A DNA stretch of 64,000 bases from JAFMJV01 sp034436555 (GTDB lineage Bacteria > Chloroflexota > Limnocylindria > Limnocylindrales > CSP1-4): positions 1 through 64,000 of the forward strand of contig DAOTUU010000014.1 in assembly GCA_034436555.1 (NCBI GenBank), written 5' to 3'. Shown here piece by piece: positions 1 to 6,676 of the stretch. Position numbers and translations under genes: made by a program. Under the pieces are notes generated by a model. It saw only the letters and a list, made by a program, of their open reading frames with translations, ran no database searches and had not been told where the DNA came from. The number at the start of each line of letters is the position of its first letter. Within the stretch, counting starts at the first letter, position 1.

Positions 1-136
1 GCCGTACCTGTCGGTCGGACACCCGGAGGAGGGCGGATGCCTGCTGGAGGTCGATGGTGCCCTCGCGGAGGTGGGTCAGGACGTCGACCCGGCGTCTGAC
101 GGTCGTGTCCTCGAGCGGATCGTCGGTCGGTTCCAT
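1..136 (-). CDS. Transposase N-terminal part (cut by window edge)
   Basis: The reading frame starts at ATG 136 on the minus strand and stays open for 45 codons to the window edge. It begins MEPTDDPLED and contains a helix-turn-helix-like stretch (LQQASALLRVSDRQVR). That pattern, a short charged leader followed by a repeated-round regulator-like helix-turn-helix ending SxRQVR, is common at the start of ISNCY/IS481-type transposases, where it binds the element ends. The direct repeats just upstream at 175-216 fit an IS terminus. The catalytic domain lies outside the window, so the family is an inference. It could also be a stand-alone helix-turn-helix regulator. Confidence 0.5.
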   Translation of the reverse strand, partial: MEPTDDPLEDTTVRRRVDVLTHLREGTIDLQQASALLRVSDRQVR

Positions 137-174
137 GCGCCCGACGTTGGCGATGGATCCAGCCGCCGGTCAGT

Positions 175-216
175 GACAGAGTCGCTGTCCGCTCCCCCGG
201 ACATAGTCGCTGTCCG
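175..216. repeat. Two 17-bp direct repeats, probable IS end
   Basis: GACAGAGTCGCTGTCCG (175-191) recurs with one mismatch as GACATAGTCGCTGTCCG (200-216), a 25-bp period. The second copy also contains the inverted pair CGGACA/TGTCCG around a 7-nt loop. It lies 39 bp upstream of the transposase-like start, where terminal transposase-binding sites would be expected. The exact tip of the element cannot be fixed without the other end. Confidence 0.45.
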
Positions 217-267
217 ACCACACGCCACAGCCCTTGGGGTTGACCGCGATCGTCGGACACCATATCT

Positions 268-460
268 TGTGGTCGCCGGTTCACCCGCATCGGGCGGGTG
301 TCGCAAGAGGGAACCCGGTTCGAATCCGGGACTGCCCCGCAGCGGTAGCCAGGCACGGTCGTCGCATCACGCCACTGGGGAGACCTGGGAAGGCGCGGCG
401 ACCGGCCCCCCGACCCATCCCATGGGGTCGGCAACCTGGGAGTCCGAAGACCTGCCGGCC
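268..460 (+). ncRNA. Cobalamin (B12) riboswitch
   Basis: The conserved blocks of the cobalamin aptamer appear in order: AAGAGGGAA (305-313), a CCCGG..CCGGG stem, CTGCCCCGCAGCGGTAG (332-348), CACTGGGGAGACCTGGGAAGG (from 373, the B12 box region) and AGTCCGAAGACCTGCC (441-456). This RNA class binds adenosyl- or aquocobalamin and shuts off expression when B12 is plentiful. A GCCTCC/GGGAGGC hairpin at about 501-516 lies between the aptamer and the start codon at 609 and could act as the expression switch. The edges are approximate. Confidence 0.88.
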
Positions 461-608
461 GCGCGTCCCGTCCCGACGGTGCGCGCGCCATGGACCCGTG
501 CCTCCGCGGGGAGGCGGTGGGTGACCTCGTCGCCGCGTGCGGCGGGTCTGCCTCCATCGTCTCCGCGCACCCCGAGGCACGGTTCCACCCGAGGGAGCGC
601 AGGAGACC

Positions 609-995
609 ATGATGTCAGCCGAGTTCGAGATCGCCGTCCACTGGTCGGATCGACAGCCACCCGTCATGGCGCGCATGGGCGCCACGGCCGTGCGGGACCT
701 GGTCGCGCTGCTGGCGGCGAGCGTCCCCGACGAGCTGCCCGCCGGTCGCGCGGTGCCCGAGGCGGACGATCCCTGGTCGCTGCTGCTCGGCCTCCAGGCG
801 TTCTACCGCACGGTCCTCGCGGGGGATGGCGCCGTCGCGCTCGCGGGCAGCGACGGCGGACTGTGGACGATCCCGGTGCGCCATGTGCAGGGGGTCAGGG
901 TGCGCGTGGTGGCGGGCGCGGATGGCGCCGCCGCCGCTGGGTCGGGACCGTCCGCGCAGGTCCCGGACGCGTTCCGGGCGGCGTTCGGCGGGTAG
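609..995 (+). CDS. Unrecognised 128-aa protein under B12 riboswitch
   Basis: I do not recognise this family. The start at ATG 609 (a second ATG follows directly) is supported by GCAGGAG at 599-605. The protein is small, acidic in its first half and rich in Trp and aliphatic residues (HWSDRQPP, DDPWSLLLGLQAFYRTVLAG, GGLWTIPVRHVQGVRVRV). It has no signal peptide, membrane helix or cysteine pair. The C-terminal half looks like beta strands. It is the first gene after the cobalamin riboswitch, which suggests a role in B12 supply or a B12-independent substitute, but nothing in the sequence names a function. Confidence 0.7.
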   Translation: MMSAEFEIAVHWSDRQPPVMARMGATAVRDLVALLAASVPDELPAGRAVPEADDPWSLLLGLQAFYRTVLAGDGAVALAGSDGGLWTIPVRHVQGVRVRVVAGADGAAAAGSGPSAQVPDAFRAAFGG

Positions 996-1084
996 GCGGC
1001 CCGGCACGGCCTGGGCGACCAGGCGCCGGGCGCCCGAGCCGGGCACGGCCCGTCCGGCTCGGCCTGTCTCGGCCTGGGCCTCGA

Positions 1085-1537
1085 TCAGGTCGCGAGGCAT
1101 CGGGCGCAGACGCCCCGCAGGATCACCTGCGCCTGCTCCACGCGCGCCCCGGCCACCGGGACTTCCAGGCAGGGACGTCGTCCGGTGGCGCAGGGCACGT
1201 CCTGGACCGCGCCGCAGCGGCGGCACACGAAATGATGGTGGTCGGTCTCGCGTGCCTCGTACAGCGCTCGCCCAGGTCCGGCGTCCGCGATCGTGACCAG
1301 GTCGCTCCGCACGAGGTCATCGAGCACGTTGTAGACCGACGCCCGCGCGATCCGCACGCCTCGGGACTCGAGACGCGCCACGAGGTCGTCCGCACCATGG
1401 TGCCCCGGTGTCGCCGCCAGCTCGCGGAGCACCGCCAGGCGGGGCGCGGTCGCCCGCAGTCCCGCCTGGCGAAGCCGCGCCGCAAGCGCCGCGTCGTCGG
1501 CGACCCGACCCGTCACCCCGGTGGCGGGACCGGTCAC
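1085..1537 (-). CDS. Fur/PerR-family metalloregulator
   Basis: This 150-residue Fur-family repressor has an N-terminal winged helix (about residues 15-85, with TAPRLAVLRELAAT and RASVYNVLDDLV) followed by the metal-binding dimer domain. His100-102 (DHHHF) and the CxxC pairs Cys105/Cys108 and Cys144/Cys147 give a structural zinc site. Its ATG overlaps the stop of dps by 4 nt, so the two are cotranscribed. Pairing with a ferritin-like Dps is typical of PerR or Fur regulators of peroxide and iron stress. PerR versus Fur cannot be told apart from the sequence. A palindrome upstream of dps (2036-2048) is its candidate operator. Confidence 0.88.
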   Translation of the reverse strand: MTGPATGVTGRVADDAALAARLRQAGLRATAPRLAVLRELAATPGHHGADDLVARLESRGVRIARASVYNVLDDLVRSDLVTIADAGPGRALYEARETDHHHFVCRRCGAVQDVPCATGRRPCLEVPVAGARVEQAQVILRGVCARCLAT

Positions 1538-1992
1538 CCCTGCTGCGCGCGCAGCATCCAGGCGTGCTTCTCCAGCTGGTCACCCACGCCGATGAGGATG
1601 TCCTGGCTGATCGGATCGAGGTCCGCGATGTGCACGATCCGCTCCCGAAGCCGCTTGGCCGCCTCGTCGATGGTGGCGCAGATCGACTCCACGACCCCGG
1701 CTGCCGAGACCTTCCCCTCGGGGAACTCGGGCAGGCCCGCCGTGGACGCCACGGTGGCGGCCCGGCCGTCCGGGAAGGCGCCGATGGTCGCGATCCGCTC
1801 CGCGACCTGGTCGGCGGCCAGGCGGACCGTGTCCACGATCTCATCGAGCTCCAGGTGCACCGAGCGGAAGTGCTGGCCGACCACGACCCAGTGCGCCTGC
1901 TTGGCGATCAGCGTGAGGTCGACCAGCTCCACGAGGGTGGCCTGGAGATCGGAGACGACGACCTCGTCGCGGGGGACGGCATAGGCGTTCAT
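1534..1992 (-). CDS. dps: Dps-family ferritin-like DNA-protection protein
   Basis: This 152-residue Dps protein forms a dodecameric shell that oxidises and stores iron with peroxide as oxidant. The ferroxidase ligands are all present with the spacing of the E. coli protein: His34, His46, Asp50, Asp61 and Glu65 (motif KQAHWVVVGQHFRSVH). There is no lysine-rich DNA-binding tail. The start at ATG 1992 follows a strong GGAAGGAG. It overlaps the stop of the upstream DUF72 gene by 4 nt and its own stop overlaps the Fur-like gene by 4 nt. A promoter-operator element inside the upstream gene probably drives dps-fur separately. Confidence 0.93.
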   Translation of the reverse strand: MNAYAVPRDEVVVSDLQATLVELVDLTLIAKQAHWVVVGQHFRSVHLELDEIVDTVRLAADQVAERIATIGAFPDGRAATVASTAGLPEFPEGKVSAAGVVESICATIDEAAKRLRERIVHIADLDPISQDILIGVGDQLEKHAWMLRAQQG

Positions 1993-2762
1993 GACGCTCC
2001 TTCCGGGGGGCGTGGGGGCTGTGGCGGTGATTCATTGGACAAAGTCCATTCTAGTCGTTCGGCGCGGAGGGCGTTCGACCCGTCATCGTCGTGGCGCAGG
2101 AAGACATACGCGTCGAGCCCGTCATCCAGGAACGGCCGGATGCGGTCCGCCCAGCGGGCGAGGGCCTCGTCGGTGATGACCGTGCGTCGCAGGCGCAGGT
2201 ACAGGCATGGACCCACGCGTCGCAGCACGGGCTCCTGCCCGTCATCCTGGTCGGTCGCCACGAGCGCCGCGCCGCGGGTCCGGAGCAGGGCATGCACCTC
2301 GTCCAGGTCCCAGGTCGGGTGCAGGAACTCGAACGCGATGGGGATGTCTCCCGGCCAGGCCGCCAGCAGGCGCTCCAGGGCGGGCAGGTCGACCTTCATG
2401 GCCGCGTCGACGCGCAGCAGCACGGTGCCCAGTCGGTCACCGAAGTCGCGATAGGGTGCGGTCAGCCAGCCCGTCGTCTCGCGCGGATCCGGGGAGCGGA
2501 GCGCCCGCCACGCGCCGCCGCGCTGGGCCTTGACCGCGAATCGGAACCCGGGCGGCGTGGCGGCGAGCCAGCTCGCGATCCTGTCCGGCGTGGGCTGCTG
2601 GTAGAACGTGTTGTTCAGCTCCACCGCCGGGAGGCGCGATGCGTAGTGGGGGAGGAGACCGGTGGACCTGGTGCCGGGCGGATAGAAGCGGGGCATCCAG
2701 TCGGGGTAGGCGAATCCGGAGGTTCCGACGAGGATCCGGCCCCGGGTCCGCATGGCGTCCAT
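1989..2762 (-). CDS. DUF72 TIM-barrel protein
   Basis: This 257-residue protein belongs to the DUF72/YecE family, a TIM-barrel of unproven biochemical role often found near oxidative-stress or iron genes. Family hallmarks are the opening strand ILVGTSGFAYPDW, the FYPPGTRSTGLLPHYA segment, VELNNTFYQQPT, and the FRFAVKAQRG strand. The ATG at 2762 is chosen because it matches the family N-terminus and lies 7 nt after a TACGCT hexamer, giving a leaderless or near-leaderless mRNA. The last codons double as the dps promoter region, and the stop overlaps the dps start by 4 nt. Confidence 0.85.
   Translation of the reverse strand: MDAMRTRGRILVGTSGFAYPDWMPRFYPPGTRSTGLLPHYASRLPAVELNNTFYQQPTPDRIASWLAATPPGFRFAVKAQRGGAWRALRSPDPRETTGWLTAPYRDFGDRLGTVLLRVDAAMKVDLPALERLLAAWPGDIPIAFEFLHPTWDLDEVHALLRTRGAALVATDQDDGQEPVLRRVGPCLYLRLRRTVITDEALARWADRIRPFLDDGLDAYVFLRHDDDGSNALRAERLEWTLSNESPPQPPRPPEGAS
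2036..2053 (-). promoter_or_regulatory. Internal promoter with palindromic operator before dps
   Basis: Read on the minus strand, a -10-like TAGAAT (2053-2048) runs directly into the perfect inverted repeat TGGAC-TTT-GTCCA (2048-2036), about 45 nt before the dps start. The stretch is AT-rich and uses uncommon codons (CTA, TTG, AAT, TCA) although it lies inside the C-terminal coding part of the DUF72 gene. A repressor bound here would cover the transcription start. The Fur/PerR-like protein encoded in the same operon is the obvious candidate. No clear -35 box is visible. Confidence 0.5.
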
Positions 2763-2932
2763 GGCCGGCAGCGTAGCCGGTGGCGGGACGGAGCGGACGA
2801 GGGGCTCGTCGGGCCGCCCGCCGGTGAGCGTGCGCCAGGCTCGCGACCGGTCCGCTGCCGCGGACACCGGATCGACGTCGCACCCGTCCCCACGACGCCG
2901 CGACACGGACCGATGTGCGACCATCCATCTCC

Positions 2933-3250
2933 GTGAGCCAGAACTCCACGCTCGAGCACCGACCGCACGCGGCGCACGACCACGAGCACGACCCGTGGTG
3001 CGGCCACGCCGCCGTCCCGCACGGGGACCACCTGGACTACCTCCATGACGGCCACGTCCACCACCTGGACGTCGACCACGTGGACGACGTCCCCGCCGCG
3101 CTGTCCGCCATCCACCTGCCGCATGCCGGGCACATGCACGTCCACGGACCCGACTGCGGCCACACGGCGGTGGCCCATGCGGACCACCTGGACTACGAGC
3201 ACGGCGACCACCGGCACGCCAGCCACGACGAGCATTACGACGAGCACTGA
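2933..3250 (+). CDS. His-rich metal-binding small protein
   Basis: This protein has about 105 residues, of which nearly a quarter are histidine. It contains an internal duplication: CGHAAVPHGDHLDYLHDGH and, some 50 residues later, CGHTAVAHADHLDYEHGDH. Each half could bind zinc or another divalent metal with His, Cys and Asp. There is no signal peptide, so it is probably a cytoplasmic metal buffer. It lies beside the znu operon, which supports a zinc role. The start is uncertain: GTG 2933 (SQNSTLEH) or GTG 2915 in the same frame, and neither has a clear ribosome-binding site. Confidence 0.7.
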   Translation: MSQNSTLEHRPHAAHDHEHDPWCGHAAVPHGDHLDYLHDGHVHHLDVDHVDDVPAALSAIHLPHAGHMHVHGPDCGHTAVAHADHLDYEHGDHRHASHDEHYDEH

Positions 3251-3376
3251 CCCGGGCGGCCCGCTTCGCCGGCATGGGCGCCCGGCTCCACAGATCGGCA
3301 CCCGCCTGACCCCGTCGGCCTGGCCCATCGGCCTGATGCCACCGGCCTGATGCCACCGGCCTGACCGGCGCCGCGG
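3251..3376. repeat. Intergenic gap with short tandem repeats
   Basis: This 126-bp gap lies between the convergent His-rich gene and znuC. Its right half holds three tandem copies of a roughly 15-bp unit, CCTGATGCCACCGG with variants (about 3322-3364). No reading frame or clear terminator is seen. Confidence 0.5.
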
Positions 3377-4309
3377 TCAGCCTCCGCCCGAAGCCCCCGA
3401 GCCCGTCCCCGCCCCACGACCGGTCTGGTCGGCCACCCCCGGCGATCCCAGGTCCACGATCTGCGGTGCGCCGTGGGTCCGCTCCGCGACCGTGAACCGC
3501 CCGGCGTGCTCGACGTGCGGGTCGCGGATGACGATCCCGAACGTCTCCATCAGCCGGTCCGGCGTGAGCACCTCCCGACCCGGCCCCAGGGCGACCACGC
3601 GCCGCGCCAGCAGCAGCACCTGGTCGTACTCGATCGCCTCGCCGATGTCGTGCGTGGCGGTGACGAGCGTGGCCCCCCGGTGCAGCTCGGCTGCGAACGC
3701 GTCCAGGTAGCGCTCCCGGCCACCCGCATCCAGCCCCGCGTTCGGCTCGTCGAGCAGGATCACGTCGGCCCGGCGCGCCAGCACCTGGGCCAGGTGGACG
3801 CGCTGACGCTGCCCCCCGGACAGCGAGCGGAGCGACTTCTGGGCGAGGTCTGCGGCGCCCATCGTGTCCAGGGCCCACGCGACGACGTCCCGGTCCTCCG
3901 ACGTGACCCGACCCACGAGTCCCAGGTGCGGGAAGCGACCCATGTGCACCACGTCGATCGAGCGGAGCGGCAGGATGAAGCCCGACGCGTGGAACTGCGA
4001 CAGATATGCCACGCGGCGCGGCGCGCGTCCGGGCTCTGCGCCCGCCACGGTCAGCTCCCCGGCCAGCCGCGGCTGGAGCCCGACGAGCGTCCGCAGCAGC
4101 GTCGACTTGCCGCTGCCGTTCGTGCCCACGAGCGCCACGGACGTGCCGGCGGGCGCCACCAGATCGATGCTCGACACGACCGGGTCGCCCCGGTAGCCCA
4201 CCACGAGGCCGCGGGCGCGGATCGCCTCCGAGTGGATGGCCTCAGCGCGGATGGCCTCGGCGCGGATCGCCTGGGGACCGGCGCCCGTGACGCCCTCCGG
4301 CGCGCTCAT
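3377..4309 (-). CDS. znuC: Zinc/manganese ABC transporter ATPase
   Basis: This is the ATPase of a cluster-9 metal importer. Walker A (GTNGSGKS) is at residues 62-69, the signature LSGGQRQRV precedes the Walker B region VILLDEPNAGLD, and the His of the switch is in VTATHDIGEA. It energises ZnuB and receives metal from ZnuA. An odd N-terminal stretch (residues 14-32) repeats AIRAE/AIHSE four times from 15-bp DNA repeats. It is the last gene of zur-znuA-znuB-znuC and starts with a 4-nt overlap on znuB. Zinc is preferred over manganese because of the Zur-like gene in the operon. Confidence 0.9.
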   Translation of the reverse strand: MSAPEGVTGAGPQAIRAEAIRAEAIHSEAIRARGLVVGYRGDPVVSSIDLVAPAGTSVALVGTNGSGKSTLLRTLVGLQPRLAGELTVAGAEPGRAPRRVAYLSQFHASGFILPLRSIDVVHMGRFPHLGLVGRVTSEDRDVVAWALDTMGAADLAQKSLRSLSGGQRQRVHLAQVLARRADVILLDEPNAGLDAGGRERYLDAFAAELHRGATLVTATHDIGEAIEYDQVLLLARRVVALGPGREVLTPDRLMETFGIVIRDPHVEHAGRFTVAERTHGAPQIVDLGSPGVADQTGRGAGTGSGASGGG

Positions 4310-5190
4310 CCGCGTGTCTCCGCGGTGGACGGTCCGGACGGGCGGTCATGCTCCACGGCGCGGTGGCGGCCATCGCGCCAGGCGGCGAACGCGAACACCG
4401 CGAAGAACGCGACCACCGCGACGAGCACCATGGACGCGCCCGCGGCCAGCCCGAACCAGTACGAGATGAGCAGCCCGGCCCAGGCGCTGAACGCCCCGAT
4501 GGCCGCCGCGATGGCCATCATCGCGCCGATCCGGTGGGCCAGCAGCGCGCCCGCGGCGGCCGGCGCGAGCAGCATCCCGAACACCAGCAGGGTGCCCACC
4601 ACCTGGAACGAGATCACGACCGTGAGCGCGATGAGCACGAGCATGACCGCGTGGTAGCGCCGTGACGGGAACCCCGCCACGTCGGCCTGCTCCGGGTCGA
4701 ACGCGAGCAGCAGGAACGGGCGCGCGCAGACGGCCGCCACGACCGCCACGCCGATCGTGGCGCCGGCCTGGAGCCAAATGGCGCTCCAGCCGGTGCCCAG
4801 GATCTGGCCGAACAGGATGGCGACCAGGTCGCCCGCGAAGGAGCCCGAGCGGGACACGATGACCACGCCCAGCGCCAGCATCCCCACGAACAGCAGCCCG
4901 ATCGCGGTGTCCGACGAGAGCCGAGACCGCCGCGTGATGAGCGTCACGCCGCCGATCATGGCCAGCGCCCCCACGATGGCGCCGACCATGCCGGGCGCGC
5001 CCAGGAGCAGGGCGCCCGCGATGCCCGGCAGCACCCCGTGCGCCAGCGCGTCGCCGATGAAGGCGAGCCCGCGCAGCACCACGAACGTGCCCACGATCGC
5101 GCACGAGATCGCCACGAGCACGCCCGCCAGGAGCGCGCGCAGCATGAACCCGTTGTCCAGGAACGGATCGATGAGCGGCCCCAGCGTCAT
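4306..5190 (-). CDS. znuB: Zinc/manganese ABC transporter permease
   Basis: This 294-residue inner-membrane permease of the ABC-3 family has eight or so hydrophobic helices. Family segments include FVVLRGLAFIGDALAHGVLPG and the late stretch FQVVGTLLVFGMLLAPAAAG. It forms the channel through which metal delivered by ZnuA crosses the membrane. ATG 5190 overlaps the znuA stop by 4 nt, and its own stop overlaps the znuC start by 4 nt, so the subunits are translationally coupled. The hydrophilic C-terminal tail (WRDGRHRAVEHDRPSG) is cytoplasmic by the usual topology. Confidence 0.9.
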   Translation of the reverse strand: MTLGPLIDPFLDNGFMLRALLAGVLVAISCAIVGTFVVLRGLAFIGDALAHGVLPGIAGALLLGAPGMVGAIVGALAMIGGVTLITRRSRLSSDTAIGLLFVGMLALGVVIVSRSGSFAGDLVAILFGQILGTGWSAIWLQAGATIGVAVVAAVCARPFLLLAFDPEQADVAGFPSRRYHAVMLVLIALTVVISFQVVGTLLVFGMLLAPAAAGALLAHRIGAMMAIAAAIGAFSAWAGLLISYWFGLAAGASMVLVAVVAFFAVFAFAAWRDGRHRAVEHDRPSGPSTAETRG

Positions 5191-6197
5191 GCCGCGAGTG
5201 CCTCCGCGATGGTGGCGGCGATGACCCGGATGAACGTCTCGTAGGAGCCGTCCTCGGGGAGCGCGTGGCTGGGCAGCGGCACGAGGCGCACGCCGGTCTC
5301 CTCCGCGAGCACCTCCGCCACGGACCGCGGCGTGCCCATCTCCGTGAACACGACCCGCACCCCGGTCTGCCTGATGCGGGCCGCGAGCGCGGCCAGCTGC
5401 CGCGCGGAGATCTCGCCCAGGGACGACCGACCCGGGATGACCGATCCGACCAGCTCCAAGCCGTACGCGCGCGCGAAGTAGCCCATCGAGTCGTGGCCGG
5501 TCACGAGCCTGCGCCGATCCGCGGGCAGCGTGTCCATCAGCGTCCGGACCTCGCGGTCGAGCGCGTCCAGCCGGGCGTCGAGGTCGACCTGCCGTCCCGC
5601 CACGTCCAGGCCGAGGTCCCCGAGGACCGGCGCGAGGCGGTCCACCACCGCGCGCATCGCGAGCGGGTCGGTCCAGATGTGCGGGTCCCACGCCGCGTGG
5701 TCGTGATCCGCCTCGTCGGGCGGCGGCGACGCCTCCGACGCGTGTCCGTCGGCATCCTCGCCACCCGCCCCGAGGAGATGCACCGCGTCCGCCGCCGCGA
5801 ACACGGGGATGCCCTCGCGCCGCGCATCGTCCAGGGCGGCCTGGAGCCCGACCTCCAGACCCAGCCCGTTCTCGACCACGAGGTCTGCCGCGTGGACCGC
5901 CTCGATGTCCCGCGCCGAGGGCGCCCAGTCATGCGGGTCCATACCGCCGTCCATGAGCACCCGGACGTCCGCCCCGTCTCCCACGAGGTCCCGGACGAGG
6001 GCGCCCAGCACCGTGGTGGTGACCACGATGTCCAGCCGGTCGGCGGCCCCGGCCGAGGCCCGGTCGGCGGCCCCGGCCGAGGCCCGGGCGGCTGCGGGCG
6101 TCGCGAGGAGTCCCCCGGCCAGCGCCAGGGTCGCCATCAGTCGCATCCCCGGCGACCGAGCGAGGCGAGCCATGGAGGTGCGCGCGATCCGGGTCAC
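5187..6197 (-). CDS. znuA: Zinc ABC transporter substrate-binding protein
   Basis: This is a secreted metal-binding protein of the ZnuA/TroA family. A signal peptide (MRLMATLALAGGLLATPAAARA) is followed by VVTTTVLGALVRDLVGD, the ligand region GGMDPHDWAPS, a His/Asp-rich loop (DEADHDHAAWDPHIW) typical of zinc members, and the late metal ligands in VTGHDSMGYFARAYG and VFTEMGTPRS. I choose GTG 6197, which overlaps the zur stop by 4 nt like every other junction in this operon; ATG 6173 is the alternative. A perfect 24-bp tandem duplication adds eight residues after the signal peptide. Confidence 0.88.
   Translation of the reverse strand: MTRIARTSMARLARSPGMRLMATLALAGGLLATPAAARASAGAADRASAGAADRLDIVVTTTVLGALVRDLVGDGADVRVLMDGGMDPHDWAPSARDIEAVHAADLVVENGLGLEVGLQAALDDARREGIPVFAAADAVHLLGAGGEDADGHASEASPPPDEADHDHAAWDPHIWTDPLAMRAVVDRLAPVLGDLGLDVAGRQVDLDARLDALDREVRTLMDTLPADRRRLVTGHDSMGYFARAYGLELVGSVIPGRSSLGEISARQLAALAARIRQTGVRVVFTEMGTPRSVAEVLAEETGVRLVPLPSHALPEDGSYETFIRVIAATIAEALAA
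6037..6084. repeat. 24-bp tandem duplication inside znuA
   Basis: Two perfect adjacent copies (6037-6060 and 6061-6084) of a 24-bp unit starting CGGTCGGCGGCCCCGGCC encode a repeated eight-residue block just after the signal peptide. The reading frame is kept, which points to a recent slippage or duplication event in a tolerant linker. Confidence 0.85.
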
Positions 6198-6628
6198 GCG
6201 GCGGCGCGGCAGCGCGGGCAGCGGCCGTACAGCTCGAGCCGGTGGGTGTCGACCTGCCAGCCGGTGGTCCGCTCGACCGCCGCGACCGCCCCCGACAGGC
6301 CGGCGTCGTCCACGTCGGTCACCCGGCCGCAGCCGGAACACACGAGGTGATGGTGGTGGACGGGCTCGCACGAGACGTACGCATGCTCGCCGGTCGGCAG
6401 GTCCAGGCGCTCCAGCACCGCCAGCTCCGTGAACAGGTCGAGCGCCCGGAAGACCGTGGCCCGTCCGATGTCCAGGCGGCGCGCCCTCGCGTCATCGAGC
6501 AGCTCCTGGGCCGTGAAGTGACCGTCGCGCGCGGCGATGAGCGCGGCCACCGTGCGCCGCGGCTCCGTCAGCCGGTGACCGGCGCGATCGAGCGCCTCGA
6601 TGAGCGGGTCGCGTGAAGCTGAGACCAT
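6194..6628 (-). CDS. zur: Fur-family zinc uptake regulator
   Basis: This 144-residue Fur-family repressor heads the znu operon. It has a winged helix (LTEPRRTVAALIAARDGHFTAQEL, RATVFRALDLF), a His cluster at 91-94, and structural zinc pairs Cys97/Cys100 and Cys137/Cys140. Zur proteins repress zinc importers when zinc is sufficient, and autoregulation is expected here. The start codon at 6628 sits in the centre of one of two TGAGA-N5-TCTCA palindromes. A TAGGAT hexamer ends 6 nt before the ATG, so the mRNA is probably leaderless. A manganese-responsive role cannot be excluded. Confidence 0.88.
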   Translation of the reverse strand: MVSASRDPLIEALDRAGHRLTEPRRTVAALIAARDGHFTAQELLDDARARRLDIGRATVFRALDLFTELAVLERLDLPTGEHAYVSCEPVHHHHLVCSGCGRVTDVDDAGLSGAVAAVERTTGWQVDTHRLELYGRCPRCRAAA

Positions 6629-6676
6629 GTCTCATATCCTAGCGCAGCCGACGTGTCCCGGTGAGATTGGGTCTCA
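6620..6676 (-). promoter_or_regulatory. zur-znu promoter with two TGAGA-N5-TCTCA operators
   Basis: Two copies of the inverted repeat TGAGA-N5-TCTCA lie 42 bp apart: TGAGACCATGTCTCA (6620-6634), centred on the zur start codon, and TGAGATTGGGTCTCA (6662-6676), overlapping the stop of the upstream EamA gene. Between them the minus strand carries the -10 hexamer TAGGAT (6640-6635). The motif resembles the general Zur/Fur 15-mer TGA-N9-TCA. Dimer binding at both sites would cover the whole promoter. Confidence 0.7.

Noticed and set aside
308..332. tRNA T-arm lookalike (CCCGGTTCGAATCCGGG)
   Set aside because: It sits inside the cobalamin aptamer, and no acceptor stem, anticodon arm or CCA-compatible fold surrounds it.
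71..1984. Very long open frame of 637 codons
   Set aside because: It covers the riboswitch and the antisense of the Fur and Dps genes, has low-complexity Arg/Pro/Ala composition and no domain; it is a high-GC shadow.
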